NCBI RefSeq assembly: GCF_900105765.1
Contig: NZ_FNTX01000002.1
Coordinates: 186,001 to 250,000, forward strand
From: Ruania alba
Lineage (GTDB): Bacteria > Actinomycetota > Actinomycetes > Actinomycetales > Beutenbergiaceae
Direction: 5' to 3'
DNA length: 64,000 bases
The number at the start of each line of letters is the position of its first letter. The first letter of the stretch is position 1. The translations under genes and the position numbers were made by a program. Positions 16,736 through 27,162 of this stretch are shown one piece after another. Below the pieces are notes generated by a model that did not search any database, was not told where the DNA came from, and saw only the letters and a program-made list of their open reading frames with translations.

Positions 16736-17793
16736 CGGTTGTTCTCCTCACGGTGAGTGGACTCGGCGACGGAAGGGACGCCGTCGGGAAGCTGCAGATC
16801 GGGGACGAGGGAGCCCAACAGCTCCCGCACGCGGGAGTCGATCTCGGCCTGGATGGCTGCAACACCTGCGGCCGAGGCGAGCGCAGGATCACCCACCTGC
16901 CAGTCCTCGTAGCGCACACCGGGGATTACCGGGCAGACGTCGCCGCAGCCCATGGTCACGACCACGTCGGCGGCACGGACGGCGTCATCGGTGAGCGGCT
17001 TGGGGAAGGCGTCGGTGGCGCTGCCGAGGGCTGCTAGGGCGTCGCGCACACCCGTGTGGATCTCCGACGCCGGAGTGGACCCTGCGGAGCGGACCGTCAC
17101 CTGGTCTCCGGCGTAGTGCCGTACGAGGGCGGCCGCGAGCTGAGACCGGCCGGCATTGGCCACGCACACGAAGAGCACCTGAGGCGGGGTGCTCGCGCGA
17201 TCGCGGGTGAGGTCGACCAAGCGCTGGCGGGCGAAGCGCTCGGTGAGCGGCACCAGGTGGGCGCTGATGGTGGCGGTCCGGGCGAGGCCGGTGTAGGACT
17301 CCCGGACGATGGTGCGCACCAGAGTGGGGTCGACGTCGGCGAATCGGCTCGTCAACACGGTGGTGAGGTGATCGAGGGCGAGCTCGACATCGGACAGGCC
17401 GGTCAGATGCGGGGAGTCGGCGTGGGCGGCGAGCGCGGCCGGGGCGAAGGAGTCGAGCAGTGCGGCGACGGCGCTGCGGTAGCCGGGCGCGATCGAGTAC
17501 CAGACCCAGGTGCCGCGGCGCTCGCTGGTGAGCACCCCCACCTCGCGAAGCACCTTGAGGTGGTGGGAGACGGTCGGCTGGGACAGGTCGGTGAGCGCAG
17601 TGAGGTCGCAGACGCATGCCTGGCCGCCGGGAGCTGCGGAGATGAAGGAGAGCATCCGCAGCCGCAGTGGGTCGGAGAGCGCTTTGAGGGCGGCGCCCAC
17701 CTGGTCGGCGACGGAGCGGTCGATCGCGCGCGCTTCGAGAGTGGGGGCGCAGTCGGGATCGGTGGAGAGCGGCTGAAGATCCGAGGTGGTCAT
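16732..17793 (-). CDS. ArsR repressor fused to three-helix and ArsC phosphatase domains
   Basis: The 353-residue protein has three parts: an ArsR winged helix (residues ~30-115) with arsenite-site cysteines Cys60 and Cys62 in ACVCDL; a middle helical segment (~130-195, RIVRES-type sequence) like the dimerisation domain seen before some ArsC enzymes; and an ArsC domain with CVANAGRS (Cys210 to Arg216) and GCGDVCP. It may sense arsenite and reduce arsenate in one chain. The ATG at 17793 follows GAGGAG. It overlaps both neighbours by ATGA. ArsR-ArsC fusions are known in actinobacteria; the effect on repression here is inferred. Confidence 0.9.
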   Translation of the reverse strand: MTTSDLQPLSTDPDCAPTLEARAIDRSVADQVGAALKALSDPLRLRMLSFISAAPGGQACVCDLTALTDLSQPTVSHHLKVLREVGVLTSERRGTWVWYSIAPGYRSAVAALLDSFAPAALAAHADSPHLTGLSDVELALDHLTTVLTSRFADVDPTLVRTIVRESYTGLARTATISAHLVPLTERFARQRLVDLTRDRASTPPQVLFVCVANAGRSQLAAALVRHYAGDQVTVRSAGSTPASEIHTGVRDALAALGSATDAFPKPLTDDAVRAADVVVTMGCGDVCPVIPGVRYEDWQVGDPALASAAGVAAIQAEIDSRVRELLGSLVPDLQLPDGVPSVAESTHREENNR

Positions 17794-18908
17794 GAGCGAA
17801 TCTCCTCGTGGGAGGTGGGCGAGGTGACGGCGTTGCCGGTGGCCGTGGGCTCGGTACGCCACCAGCGGCGGCCGACCCATAGCGAGACGTAGACGAGGCC
17901 CACGAGCACCGGGACCTCGATGAGGGGCCCGACGACGCCCGCGAGCGCCTGGCCGGACGTGGCACCGAACGTCCCGATCGCCACGGCGATCGCAAGTTCA
18001 AAGTTGTTCCCGGCGGCGGTGAACGCGAGTGTGGCGGAACGGTCGTAGCCGAGGCCGAGGGTCTTGCCGGTGACCATCCCCAGGCCCCACATGAGGGCGA
18101 AGTAGACCAGCAGCGGAAGGGCGATGCGGACGACGTCCCAGGGGTTGGAGGTGACCGCCTCACCCTGGAGGGCGAACAGGCCCGCGATGGTGAACAGCAG
18201 GCCGTAGAGGGCCCAGGGGCCGATGCGGGGGACGAAGCGCTCCTCGTACCAGTCGCGCCCGCGGGCGCGTTCACCGATGAGGCGGGAGAGAAAGCCGGCC
18301 AGGAGCGGTATCCCGAGGAAGACGAGCACGTTGATCGCGATCTTCCCCATGGAGACGTCCAGGGCAGCGCCCTCGAGGCCGAGCCATTGCGGAAGGACAG
18401 CGAGGTAGAAGTAGCCGAGGAGACTGAAGGCGAGCACCTGGAAGACGGAGTTGAGGGCGACGAGCACAGCAGCCGCTTCCCGGTCCCCGCAGGCGAGGTC
18501 GTTCCAGATGACCACCATGGCGATGCACCGGGCAAGGCCCACGATGATCAGACCGGTGCGGTACTCGGGCAGGTCGGCCAGGAAGACCCAGGCCAGGGCG
18601 AACATCAGCAGCGGACCGAGCAGCCAGTTCAGCACCAGTGAGGACATCAGGAGCTTGCGGTCGCCGGTGACGGCGCCGACCTTGTCATAGCGGACCTTGG
18701 CCAGCACCGGGTACATCATCACCAGCAGACCGAGCGCGATCGGCAGGGAGATCCCGCCAATCTCGAGCCGGGCGAGCAGATCGCTCAGCGCGGGGACGAA
18801 GCGACCGAGAACCAGCCCGGCAACCATGGCGAGCCCGATCCAGAGCGGGAGGCCGCGGTCGAGGGCGGAGAGACGGGCCGGCTGAGCGACCGGAGACTGC
18901 ATCGACAT
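17790..18908 (-). CDS. acr3: Arsenite efflux permease, ACR3 family
   Basis: The 372-residue protein has about ten membrane spans and the ACR3 signature GLARCIAMVVIWNDLACGD, which holds the conserved functional Cys. It extrudes arsenite produced by the two reductases. The start at 18908 fits a leaderless transcript; an ATG two codons later is also possible. It is first in a three-gene, ATGA-linked operon and is preceded by two ArsR-type palindromes. Confidence 0.95.
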   Translation of the reverse strand: MSMQSPVAQPARLSALDRGLPLWIGLAMVAGLVLGRFVPALSDLLARLEIGGISLPIALGLLVMMYPVLAKVRYDKVGAVTGDRKLLMSSLVLNWLLGPLLMFALAWVFLADLPEYRTGLIIVGLARCIAMVVIWNDLACGDREAAAVLVALNSVFQVLAFSLLGYFYLAVLPQWLGLEGAALDVSMGKIAINVLVFLGIPLLAGFLSRLIGERARGRDWYEERFVPRIGPWALYGLLFTIAGLFALQGEAVTSNPWDVVRIALPLLVYFALMWGLGMVTGKTLGLGYDRSATLAFTAAGNNFELAIAVAIGTFGATSGQALAGVVGPLIEVPVLVGLVYVSLWVGRRWWRTEPTATGNAVTSPTSHEEIRS

Positions 18909-18911
18909 ACT

Positions 18912-18950
18912 TCAATATTGACGGACTTCGATCTAGTCGTCAACTGTTGA
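18912..18950 (-). promoter_or_regulatory. Arsenic operon promoter with two ArsR-type palindromes
   Basis: On the minus strand TTGACG (18938-18943), 17 bp and CAATAT (18915-18920) form a promoter whose expected start is at the acr3 ATG, implying a leaderless message. TCAATATTGA (18912-18921) covers the -10 and TCAACTGTTGA (18940-18950) touches the -35. The encoded ArsR fusion is the obvious ligand-responsive repressor. Confidence 0.7.
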
Positions 18951-19114
18951 TCGAGACCGAGCCAGAGTCGCCACAGCACGGCGCACCACAACGCTATTTC
19001 TCAAATCGCAACGCTGCAGTATCGACATCTTTCATCCTTATGATCGATCGCGACACTCGACGACCTCGCCATCTACTCTCGCTGCATCATCCTTGTCTCC
19101 CGGAGGTGCGCACC

Positions 19115-20536
<1,422 letters not shown>

Positions 20537-20569
20537 ACAACGACCGACGCGATGCAAAGGAGCAAGACC

Positions 20570-21951
20570 ATGAGAGACGGACGACTCACCGGCACGGCAG
20601 CAGCAGCGCTGGCATCCTGTCTGGCACTGGCTGCCTGTTCAGGTGGCGGAGACGGCGGCACCGATGGCGGCGACGCCGCGGACGGTCCCGTCACGTTCTG
20701 GACTCCGCACGTCCAGCCGGACCGGATGGCCGCGCAGCAGGAGGTTGCCGCGCAATTCACCGATGAGACCGGAATCGAGGTCGAGGTCGTCGCCATGGCG
20801 GGCGCCGACCAGAACCAGGCCCTCATCACCGGCGCAGCCTCCGGCGACGTCCCCGATGTGGCGCTCCATGCCCCCGACTTGAGCGCCTGGCAGTCCCAAG
20901 GGCTGATCAACTCCGACGCCGCCACGTCGGTGATCGACAGTCTCGGCGCCGACACGTTCAACCAACAGTCCTTGGACTTCGTCACGATCAATGACGCGTA
21001 CCAGGCAATCCCGGCTGACGGCTGGGTCCACCTGATTGCGTACCGCTCGGACATCCTCGACGAAGCCGGCATCGCCCCGCCGACGTCGCTGGGCGAGCTC
21101 GCCGACGCCGCGAGGACCGTCCGGGAGGACGTCGGGATCACCGGGATGGCGATGGGAACTCAGGCGGGGACAGCATCGTCCACCGAGGCGATCGAGTCGA
21201 CCTTCCAGCAGACCGGGTGCGAGCTGGTGCAGGACGGTACGGTCGCCGTCGACTCGCCGGAGTGCGCCGAGGCCGCCGGGCACTTCGCGACGCTCGCCGA
21301 CTCCAGCGCTGCCGGACCGTTCGATGTGCTCAGCGCACGCTCGGCGTACTTGAACGGCGACGCCGCATTCCTGCTGTTCTCCACGCACATCCTGGACGAG
21401 CTCGCCGGTCTCGACGCCGACAACCCGCTCACCTGTGACGAGTGCGCTGATGACGAGAACTTCCTTCGGGAGAACACCGGGTTCATCACGGTGCTGGACG
21501 AGAACAACCCGGCACAGTACGGCACGACCCTGAACTACGTAATCCCCGAAGGTGCGAACGCCGAGGGCGCGAGTGAGTTCGTGGAGTACATGCTCAGCGA
21601 CGGGTACAGCGCCATGCTCGGCACCGCCCCGAGGGTCGGATCCCGCTGCGCCCCGGCAACGCCGAGAACCCGACCGAGTACCTCGATTCCTGGGGCACCC
21701 TCCCTATGGGCGGCTCGGACCAGTCAGTGGCCGATCTGTACGGCGACGAGCTGGTGACCGCCCTCGGCGACGGTATGAACGCTGTCTCCCGCTGGGGCTT
21801 CGGCACCGACGACGCAGTGGTCGCCGGTGAGGTGTTCGCACAGCACACCCTGGCGGAGCAGCTCGACCCGCTCTACTCCGGCACGGACCCGGAACAGGTG
21901 GTGGCAGACATGGCGGCCGGCGTCCAGTCTCTGCAGGACGAGCTCGGCTAG
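20570..21951 (+). pseudogene. ABC sugar-binding lipoprotein, frameshifted near 21631
   Basis: From ATG 20570 (after AAGGAGC) the product has a lipobox LALAAC and a family 1 binding-protein body up to SAMLGTAP, then the frame is lost. The original frame ends at 21757 in an unrelated arginine-rich tail. Adding one G after 21631 restores EGRIPLRPGNAENPTEYL and continues through MGGSDQSVADLYGDELV to a stop at 21951, four bases before the permease. So one base is missing: either a recent inactivating mutation or a sequence error. If real, the uptake system lacks the C-terminal ~105 residues of its receptor. Confidence 0.88.
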
Positions 21952-21954
21952 GAG

Positions 21955-22914
21955 ATGACCGACGCACGCATAACGAAGGTGGCACGGGGGTCCCGGCTCA
22001 ACCGGGGCCAACGCGCCAACCTCCACGGGTACCTACTCTCCGCACCGTCCTACCTGGCCATCACCCTGGTCATCCTCATCCCGTTCTGCGCCGTGGTGGT
22101 GTTCGCGTTCGCGGAATTCCGGCTGATCGACGTCTCGCAGATGAGCCTGGGCACGATCGACTGGTCGCTGGCCAACATGTCCGGCGCACTCCGGTCGGGG
22201 CAGTTCTGGAGCGCGATAGGCACCACCGCGGCGTACGCGGTGTTCACCACACTCGGGGTGATCGGTGGCGGTGTGATCGTGGCGCTGGCGATGCGCAAAC
22301 CGTTCCGCGGCCAGCACGTGGTCAGGGCGCTCTTCCTGGTGCCCTACGTCCTGCCGGTGATCGCCGCGGCCACGATCTGGCGCACCATGCTCAATCCCCA
22401 GTACGGAATCATCAATTCCTTCGGCACCTCCGTACTCGGCTGGGAGGCGCCGATTGCGTTCCTCACCACGAAGTCGGCGCAACTCGGCAGCCTGTCTGTG
22501 CCAGTAGCCCTGACCATGGTGATCCTGTTCGAGATCTGGAAGTCGACGCCGTTCACGTTCCTGTTCGTCACCGCGCGGTTGCAGAACGTCCCTGCGGAGC
22601 TGGAGGACGCCGCCGCGATCGACGGCGCGAACGCCCGCCAGCGCCTCACCCACATCGTGCTGCCGCAGCTGCGGACCGTGGTGATGGTGTTGGTACTGCT
22701 CCGGTTCATCTGGTCGTTCCAGAACTTCAACGACATCTACCTGCTCACCCAGGGCGCGGGCGGTACCGAGGTGATGGCCGTGCAGGTGTTCAAGCAGCTC
22801 ACCGTGCGCGCCGACGTCGGCAGTGCCGCGGCATACGGCCTGTGCATGACGGCGATCCTGGCCGTGTTCGGGATCGCGTGGGCTCTGACGAACCGACGGA
22901 AGGAGGCGCTGTGA
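21955..22914 (+). CDS. Carbohydrate ABC permease, MalF type
   Basis: The 319-residue protein has a basic N-terminus, about six membrane spans and the EAA loop LEDAAAIDGANARQRLTHIV. It starts three bases after the binding-protein stop and overlaps the next permease by GTGA. It appears intact even though the binding-protein gene is frameshifted, consistent with a very recent frameshift or a sequencing error. No ATPase gene is present. Confidence 0.92.
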   Translation: MTDARITKVARGSRLNRGQRANLHGYLLSAPSYLAITLVILIPFCAVVVFAFAEFRLIDVSQMSLGTIDWSLANMSGALRSGQFWSAIGTTAAYAVFTTLGVIGGGVIVALAMRKPFRGQHVVRALFLVPYVLPVIAAATIWRTMLNPQYGIINSFGTSVLGWEAPIAFLTTKSAQLGSLSVPVALTMVILFEIWKSTPFTFLFVTARLQNVPAELEDAAAIDGANARQRLTHIVLPQLRTVVMVLVLLRFIWSFQNFNDIYLLTQGAGGTEVMAVQVFKQLTVRADVGSAAAYGLCMTAILAVFGIAWALTNRRKEAL

Positions 22915-23768
22915 GCGCGGTACGAGAGCCAACCTCCATCCGGGTACTGCGGGCCACGATCATCATCGTGGCGATGGTGCTGACCTGCGCTCCGGTGCTG
23001 TACGGCGTCCTACTCTCCCTGCGGCCGTTCGCCGCGGCGCTGAACGACCCGCTCAGCATCGTGCCGAGCCTGGACGAGATCAGTATTGACGCCTACGTGC
23101 AGGCGCTGCGATCGACCGCTGATGGTGGTTACGGCCTGGGCGGGTTCCTGCTCAACTCCCTGATCCTGGCCGCGGGGACGGTGCTCGCCTCGATCCTCGT
23201 CAGCATCCTGGGCGCCTACGCCACCGCCCGGATCCGCTTCTCCGGACGCAGCGTGGGCAACGCCATCATCGTGGCCGTCTACATGTTCCCCGGCATCGTG
23301 CTGGCAGTACCGCTGTTCGTGCTGCTCAGCCGTGCCGGACTCACCTCGAGCCTGGCGGGTCTGGTGATCGTCTACGTCGCCCTGACCGTGCCGGTATCGC
23401 TGTACATGCTGCGCAACTACTTCATCGCGCTACCCGCCAGCATCGAGGACGCCGCCATGATCGACGGGTGCTCCATCCTGGGGGTGATCTGGCGGATCGT
23501 CCTGCCGATCGCCCTCCCCGGGATCGCTGCCACAGCGATGTACATCTTCATGATCGCCTGGAACGAGTACCTGTACGCCCTGCTGTTCCTGGTCCAGTCA
23601 CGTGACCTGTGGACCGCGCCGTTGGGTATCGCCCAGCTGACCGAGTTCGACACTCCGGTGACGATCCTGCTGGCGGGTTCGATCGTGGTGACGATCCCGG
23701 TGGTGCTGCTGTTCGTCCTGGCCCAGCGGCTGCTGATCAGCGGCCTGGCGACGGGAGCAGAGAAGTGA
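22911..23768 (+). CDS. Carbohydrate ABC permease, MalG type
   Basis: The 285-residue protein starts at a GTG that overlaps the previous stop and follows GGAAGGAGG. It has about six spans, the EAA loop IEDAAMIDGCSILGVIWRI and the usual ending (QRLLISGLATGAEK). It completes the membrane channel of the operon with the upstream permease. Confidence 0.92.
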   Translation: MSAVREPTSIRVLRATIIIVAMVLTCAPVLYGVLLSLRPFAAALNDPLSIVPSLDEISIDAYVQALRSTADGGYGLGGFLLNSLILAAGTVLASILVSILGAYATARIRFSGRSVGNAIIVAVYMFPGIVLAVPLFVLLSRAGLTSSLAGLVIVYVALTVPVSLYMLRNYFIALPASIEDAAMIDGCSILGVIWRIVLPIALPGIAATAMYIFMIAWNEYLYALLFLVQSRDLWTAPLGIAQLTEFDTPVTILLAGSIVVTIPVVLLFVLAQRLLISGLATGAEK

Positions 23769-23775
23769 GGAGCAG

Positions 23776-24657
23776 ATGAGGCCCGACTCCACCGAGGACC
23801 GCCACCCGGGAACTGTCGACATCGACACCTGGGAACCTCAGGCAACGATCGAAGCGATCCTGACCGAGGACCTGGCCGGCGTGCGCGCTGCCATGAGCGT
23901 CTCCGCCGAGCTCGCCACCCTGGTGGAGCAAGCGCACGCGCAAATCCGGGCAGGTGGCCGGATCCACTACTTCGGCGCCGGCGCCTCGGGACGCTTGGCA
24001 TTCCTGGATGCCACCGAGTCCCGGCCCACGTTCGGCGTGGAGGGCCTGTTCACGGCCCACTTCCCCGGTGGCTCCGATGCTCTGCTGGACTCCTCGATCG
24101 ACCGGGAGGACGCTGAAGCGGCCGGTGCCGAGGACGCCGGGATCCTCACCTCCGACGACGTGGCGATCGGCGTGACCGCATCGGGCAGCACCGCCTACGT
24201 CCGCGGCGCCCTCGCTGAGGCACGCCGTCGCGGTGCCTACACGGCGCTGATCGCCAACCGCGCCGGCGCCTCGCTCAGCAACAGTGTGGACCTCGCGATC
24301 GAGGCAGCAACAGGTCCCGAGGCGCTCACCGGTTCCACCCGGTTGAAGGCCGGCACCGCCACCAAGGTGCTGCTCAACGCCTTCTCCACGGCGCTGATGA
24401 TGCGTGCGGGGCGCACCTGGTCCAACCTCATGGTGCAGATGGTGGCCACCAACTCCAAGCTCGACGAACGAGCCGTTCGGATCCTGGCCATGGCCACCGA
24501 GGCACCGGAAGCCGACTGCCGCACGGCACTCGCCACCTGCGACGGCGAGCTCCCGGTCGCGCTGACGGCGATGCTCTCCGGAGTTGAGGTTGAGCCTGCC
24601 CGAGAGGCGCTGGCCGTCAGTGGCACCGTGCGGGCGGCTGTGCGTGCGCTGACGTGA
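23776..24657 (+). CDS. murQ: N-acetylmuramic acid 6-phosphate etherase-like SIS protein
   Basis: The 293-residue protein contains the MurQ-type SIS domain: HYFGAGASGRLAFLDATES (residues 64-82, with the catalytic-type Glu81) and PTFG, then TGSTRLKAGTATKVLLN. MurQ cleaves the lactyl ether of MurNAc-6-phosphate to GlcNAc-6-phosphate in the cytosol. It begins seven bases after the permease, so the operon probably imports and processes an amino sugar. The sequence differs from textbook MurQ at several positions, and a related sugar isomerase or etherase role is possible. Confidence 0.85.
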   Translation: MRPDSTEDRHPGTVDIDTWEPQATIEAILTEDLAGVRAAMSVSAELATLVEQAHAQIRAGGRIHYFGAGASGRLAFLDATESRPTFGVEGLFTAHFPGGSDALLDSSIDREDAEAAGAEDAGILTSDDVAIGVTASGSTAYVRGALAEARRRGAYTALIANRAGASLSNSVDLAIEAATGPEALTGSTRLKAGTATKVLLNAFSTALMMRAGRTWSNLMVQMVATNSKLDERAVRILAMATEAPEADCRTALATCDGELPVALTAMLSGVEVEPAREALAVSGTVRAAVRALT

Positions 24658-24783
24658 AAGGAACACCCTCCCATTTGCCCGGAACCTGCTGTGGTGAGCC
24701 TTGAGACCATACGGCGTCCCGGGCCAGTCAGGACGAAGACCAGTACGGCCCAGTCTTCTCCGAATGCCGCCACCCGGCCTCGC

Positions 24784-25503
24784 TCAGACCGCGCCGTCCG
24801 GCCGCAGCACCGCGTCGTCGGTCTGTCGTTCCAGACCGGTGACGACACCCTCCTGCGCTTCGACAAGGTGCTCGCGCATCACGGACTCCGCTAGATCAGC
24901 GTCACCGCTGTCGATCGCCTCCAGTAGTCGGGTGTGGAAGTGCAGTGCTGACTCCAGGCCCCTGGGCGCCCACTTGCGTGCGCGTGCTTGCACCGCCTCC
25001 ACCTGCTGGGTGGCATTCGAGACGTGTCCAGCGATGATCACGTTCCCTGCGAGTTCGGCAATGGCCGCATGAACCGACGCATCCAGCAGGCCATCGCCAA
25101 CCTCGCCTGACTCCAACTGCTCGGTCTGCCGGCGAACGAGGTCACGCAATCGATCGAGCGCCTCAGGGCGACCGGAGGATTCTTCCGCCGCACGGCGAGC
25201 CATCGCGGGCTCGACGAGCATGCGAAGTTCGTAGAGATCCTCGATCTCGTCCGTCGAGATCGCGCTCACGACAGCCCCTCGGCGCGGTGCCAACGTCACC
25301 AGGCCCGCAGAAGCGAGACGCCGGATGGCCTCTCGGACCGGCGTCGTCGAGCAATCGAACTGGGTCGCGATGGGAATCTCACGCAACCGGTGTCCGCCGG
25401 GCAGGTCTCCATTGCGGATGGCATCCGAGAGCGTGCCCTCGATCCGATCGACCATTGATTGACCGGAGCCTCCCAGCGCCAGACGGAAGATCGGATCAGT
25501 CAT
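24784..25503 (-). CDS. GntR-family regulator, FadR/FCD type
   Basis: The 239-residue protein has a GntR winged helix (residues ~25-85: LREIPIATQFDCSTTPVREA and RRLASAGLVTLAPRRGAVV) and a helical FCD sensor domain with the metal/ligand His residues typical of the class. It is last in the minus-strand operon that starts at 31072. An ATTATGC half-site (25510-25516) lies just ahead of its start and resembles the full palindrome upstream of the operon, suggesting it is the local repressor. The 126 bases to the MurQ gene show no feature. Confidence 0.9.
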   Translation of the reverse strand: MTDPIFRLALGGSGQSMVDRIEGTLSDAIRNGDLPGGHRLREIPIATQFDCSTTPVREAIRRLASAGLVTLAPRRGAVVSAISTDEIEDLYELRMLVEPAMARRAAEESSGRPEALDRLRDLVRRQTEQLESGEVGDGLLDASVHAAIAELAGNVIIAGHVSNATQQVEAVQARARKWAPRGLESALHFHTRLLEAIDSGDADLAESVMREHLVEAQEGVVTGLERQTDDAVLRPDGAV

Positions 25504-25516
25504 CGCCACATTATGC

Positions 25517-25906
25517 CTACGCTGTTTCGGCCGTGTCAGCCGACACGGCGACAGCGTCGATCTCCACCAGGATCCCCGGGAGTTCAGATCCCACCGTGGT
25601 GCGAACCGGATAGGGCTCATCGAAGAATTCGCGGTACGCCACGTTGAACTCGGCGAAGTCCCGTTCGGGATGCCTGAGGTGGCAGGTCGTCTTGACCACC
25701 TGGCCAAGGTCGGACCCGACGGCGTGAAGCGCCATCTGCAGGTTCTCCAGAACCTGGCGGGTCTGTTCCACGACATCATCGGCCACCGCACCCGTCTCGG
25801 GGTGCTGCGGGCCGAACCCCGCCGTGTAGACGAATCCTCCGACCACCACGGCATGGCTGTACGGACCGGCCGGACTGGGCGCCTCCGGGGAGACTACGAA
25901 CCTCAT
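25517..25906 (-). CDS. RidA-family reactive imine deaminase
   Basis: The 129-residue protein shows the RidA/YjgF/YER057c fold: GPYSHAVVVGGFVYTAG, QTRQVLENLQMALHAVG, VVKTTCHL and RTTVGSELPGILVEIDAVA with the conserved Arg. RidA hydrolyses enamines/imines in the cytosol. It lies between the unknown gene and the GntR gene in an operon with a creatininase-family amidohydrolase, so it may process a nitrogen-containing intermediate. Confidence 0.93.
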   Translation of the reverse strand: MRFVVSPEAPSPAGPYSHAVVVGGFVYTAGFGPQHPETGAVADDVVEQTRQVLENLQMALHAVGSDLGQVVKTTCHLRHPERDFAEFNVAYREFFDEPYPVRTTVGSELPGILVEIDAVAVSADTAETA

Positions 25907-25917
25907 CTACTTTCCTC

Positions 25918-27162
25918 TCATTCCGAGTCGGCAATCACGGGGAGACCATGTGCGTGAATCACGGCGCTGTCGTCATGCTGATAGGTGGTATCCAACTCGG
26001 GCGTCGCCACCGGGGCAGGAGTGCCTTCTGCTTGGCTCGCATGCCTTGACCGCATCGCGGCGTCGAGGATGCCGCTGACCAGCAGAACCCGCTCGGTAGG
26101 CCAAGCCGGTTTCCCACTGACGAAGAACCGTTCGATGTTGCGCACCAGGTAGGAGAAGTGCCCGAACGCTGGTCCGCGTTGAGCCCACACACGGGTCGCA
26201 GTGCTGATGTGCGGACCTCGGGCCGCGACCCCGAAGCGGTTCAGTCCTTCGTGGATCACGATCCAGGTCCGCAACCCGTCGCGGTGGATCACCTCGAAGA
26301 CATCGATCCCAGACTCGGCTATCCGGGCCTCGTGCTCCGGGCTCAGGTCGACCGTCGCCAGCGCCGCCTGGTAGAGGCCTCGGTCGACCCGGCCCTCGTT
26401 CAACGCAGCTCGAGCCTGGTCGCCGGTGAGACCGAGCACCTGTTCGACCCCGGACTCGCCGCCCGCTCTGCGCTCAGTGAACGATTGGCCCAGCTCCAGC
26501 AGGTGCGTGCCATAGATGTCCGCACCACCGAAGCCGACCACCACTGCGGCATCCATGGTCGCGCCGGCGGGCCAGGTCTCATCCCCGGTCCGCCAGGCCA
26601 GCGGGATACTCGAACCGGCCATCAGCGGTACGCCGAAGCGTCGGCAGTCCTCGACCATCCGGAACGCGTCTCGGGTGCGCCAGGCCAGCTGCTTGTCCGT
26701 GAACACCGGAGCGAACTGTCCGGCACCCCACATCGTCGAGATCACCGCGTCGACCAGCCGCTTACGCGGATAGAGACGCTGGCCGTACATATTCTCCTCG
26801 TAACCGCCGTGCTCGCCGATCACCAGTACGGCGTCCACGGCCACGCCGGGCTCACCGAGACCGAGGGCTTCGGCGACCGAGTCGAACATCGGAATCCCGA
26901 ACTGCTCGAAGAGTCCCACGCCGATGTCATGGCGCGGATCGTCACCGCCATACGGATCACCGAGCAGTTCCAGGTACGCCGAGACCACCTCGACCTGGGG
27001 CTCTTGGTGCTTCCCTTCGAAGATGTAGCCGTCCAGGAGCCGACCCACGACGACGTCAGAGTGCGACCCGCGGAAGTAGGTCGTGAGGATGACCGCCACC
27101 CTCGGCTTCGGCCCCGCCGGGGTCGCCTTGTGTTCAGCTGTAGTTGCCGGGGTCGAGCTCAC
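25918..27162 (-). CDS. Conserved protein of unknown function
   Basis: I do not recognise a named family for this 414-residue protein. Visible features: RVAVILTTYFRGSHSDVVVG near the N-terminus; LVIGEHGGYEENMYGQRLYP and VFTDKQLAWR in the middle; MAGSSIPLAWR; no signal peptide, no membrane span and no classical GxGxxG nucleotide loop. The pattern vaguely resembles Gfo/Idh-type folds. The start is a GTG at 27162, 11 bases after AGGAGGG, overlapping the binding-protein gene by 29 bases. Position between transporter and RidA genes suggests a catabolic enzyme. Confidence 0.8.
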   Translation of the reverse strand: MSSTPATTAEHKATPAGPKPRVAVILTTYFRGSHSDVVVGRLLDGYIFEGKHQEPQVEVVSAYLELLGDPYGGDDPRHDIGVGLFEQFGIPMFDSVAEALGLGEPGVAVDAVLVIGEHGGYEENMYGQRLYPRKRLVDAVISTMWGAGQFAPVFTDKQLAWRTRDAFRMVEDCRRFGVPLMAGSSIPLAWRTGDETWPAGATMDAAVVVGFGGADIYGTHLLELGQSFTERRAGGESGVEQVLGLTGDQARAALNEGRVDRGLYQAALATVDLSPEHEARIAESGIDVFEVIHRDGLRTWIVIHEGLNRFGVAARGPHISTATRVWAQRGPAFGHFSYLVRNIERFFVSGKPAWPTERVLLVSGILDAAMRSRHASQAEGTPAPVATPELDTTYQHDDSAVIHAHGLPVIADSE

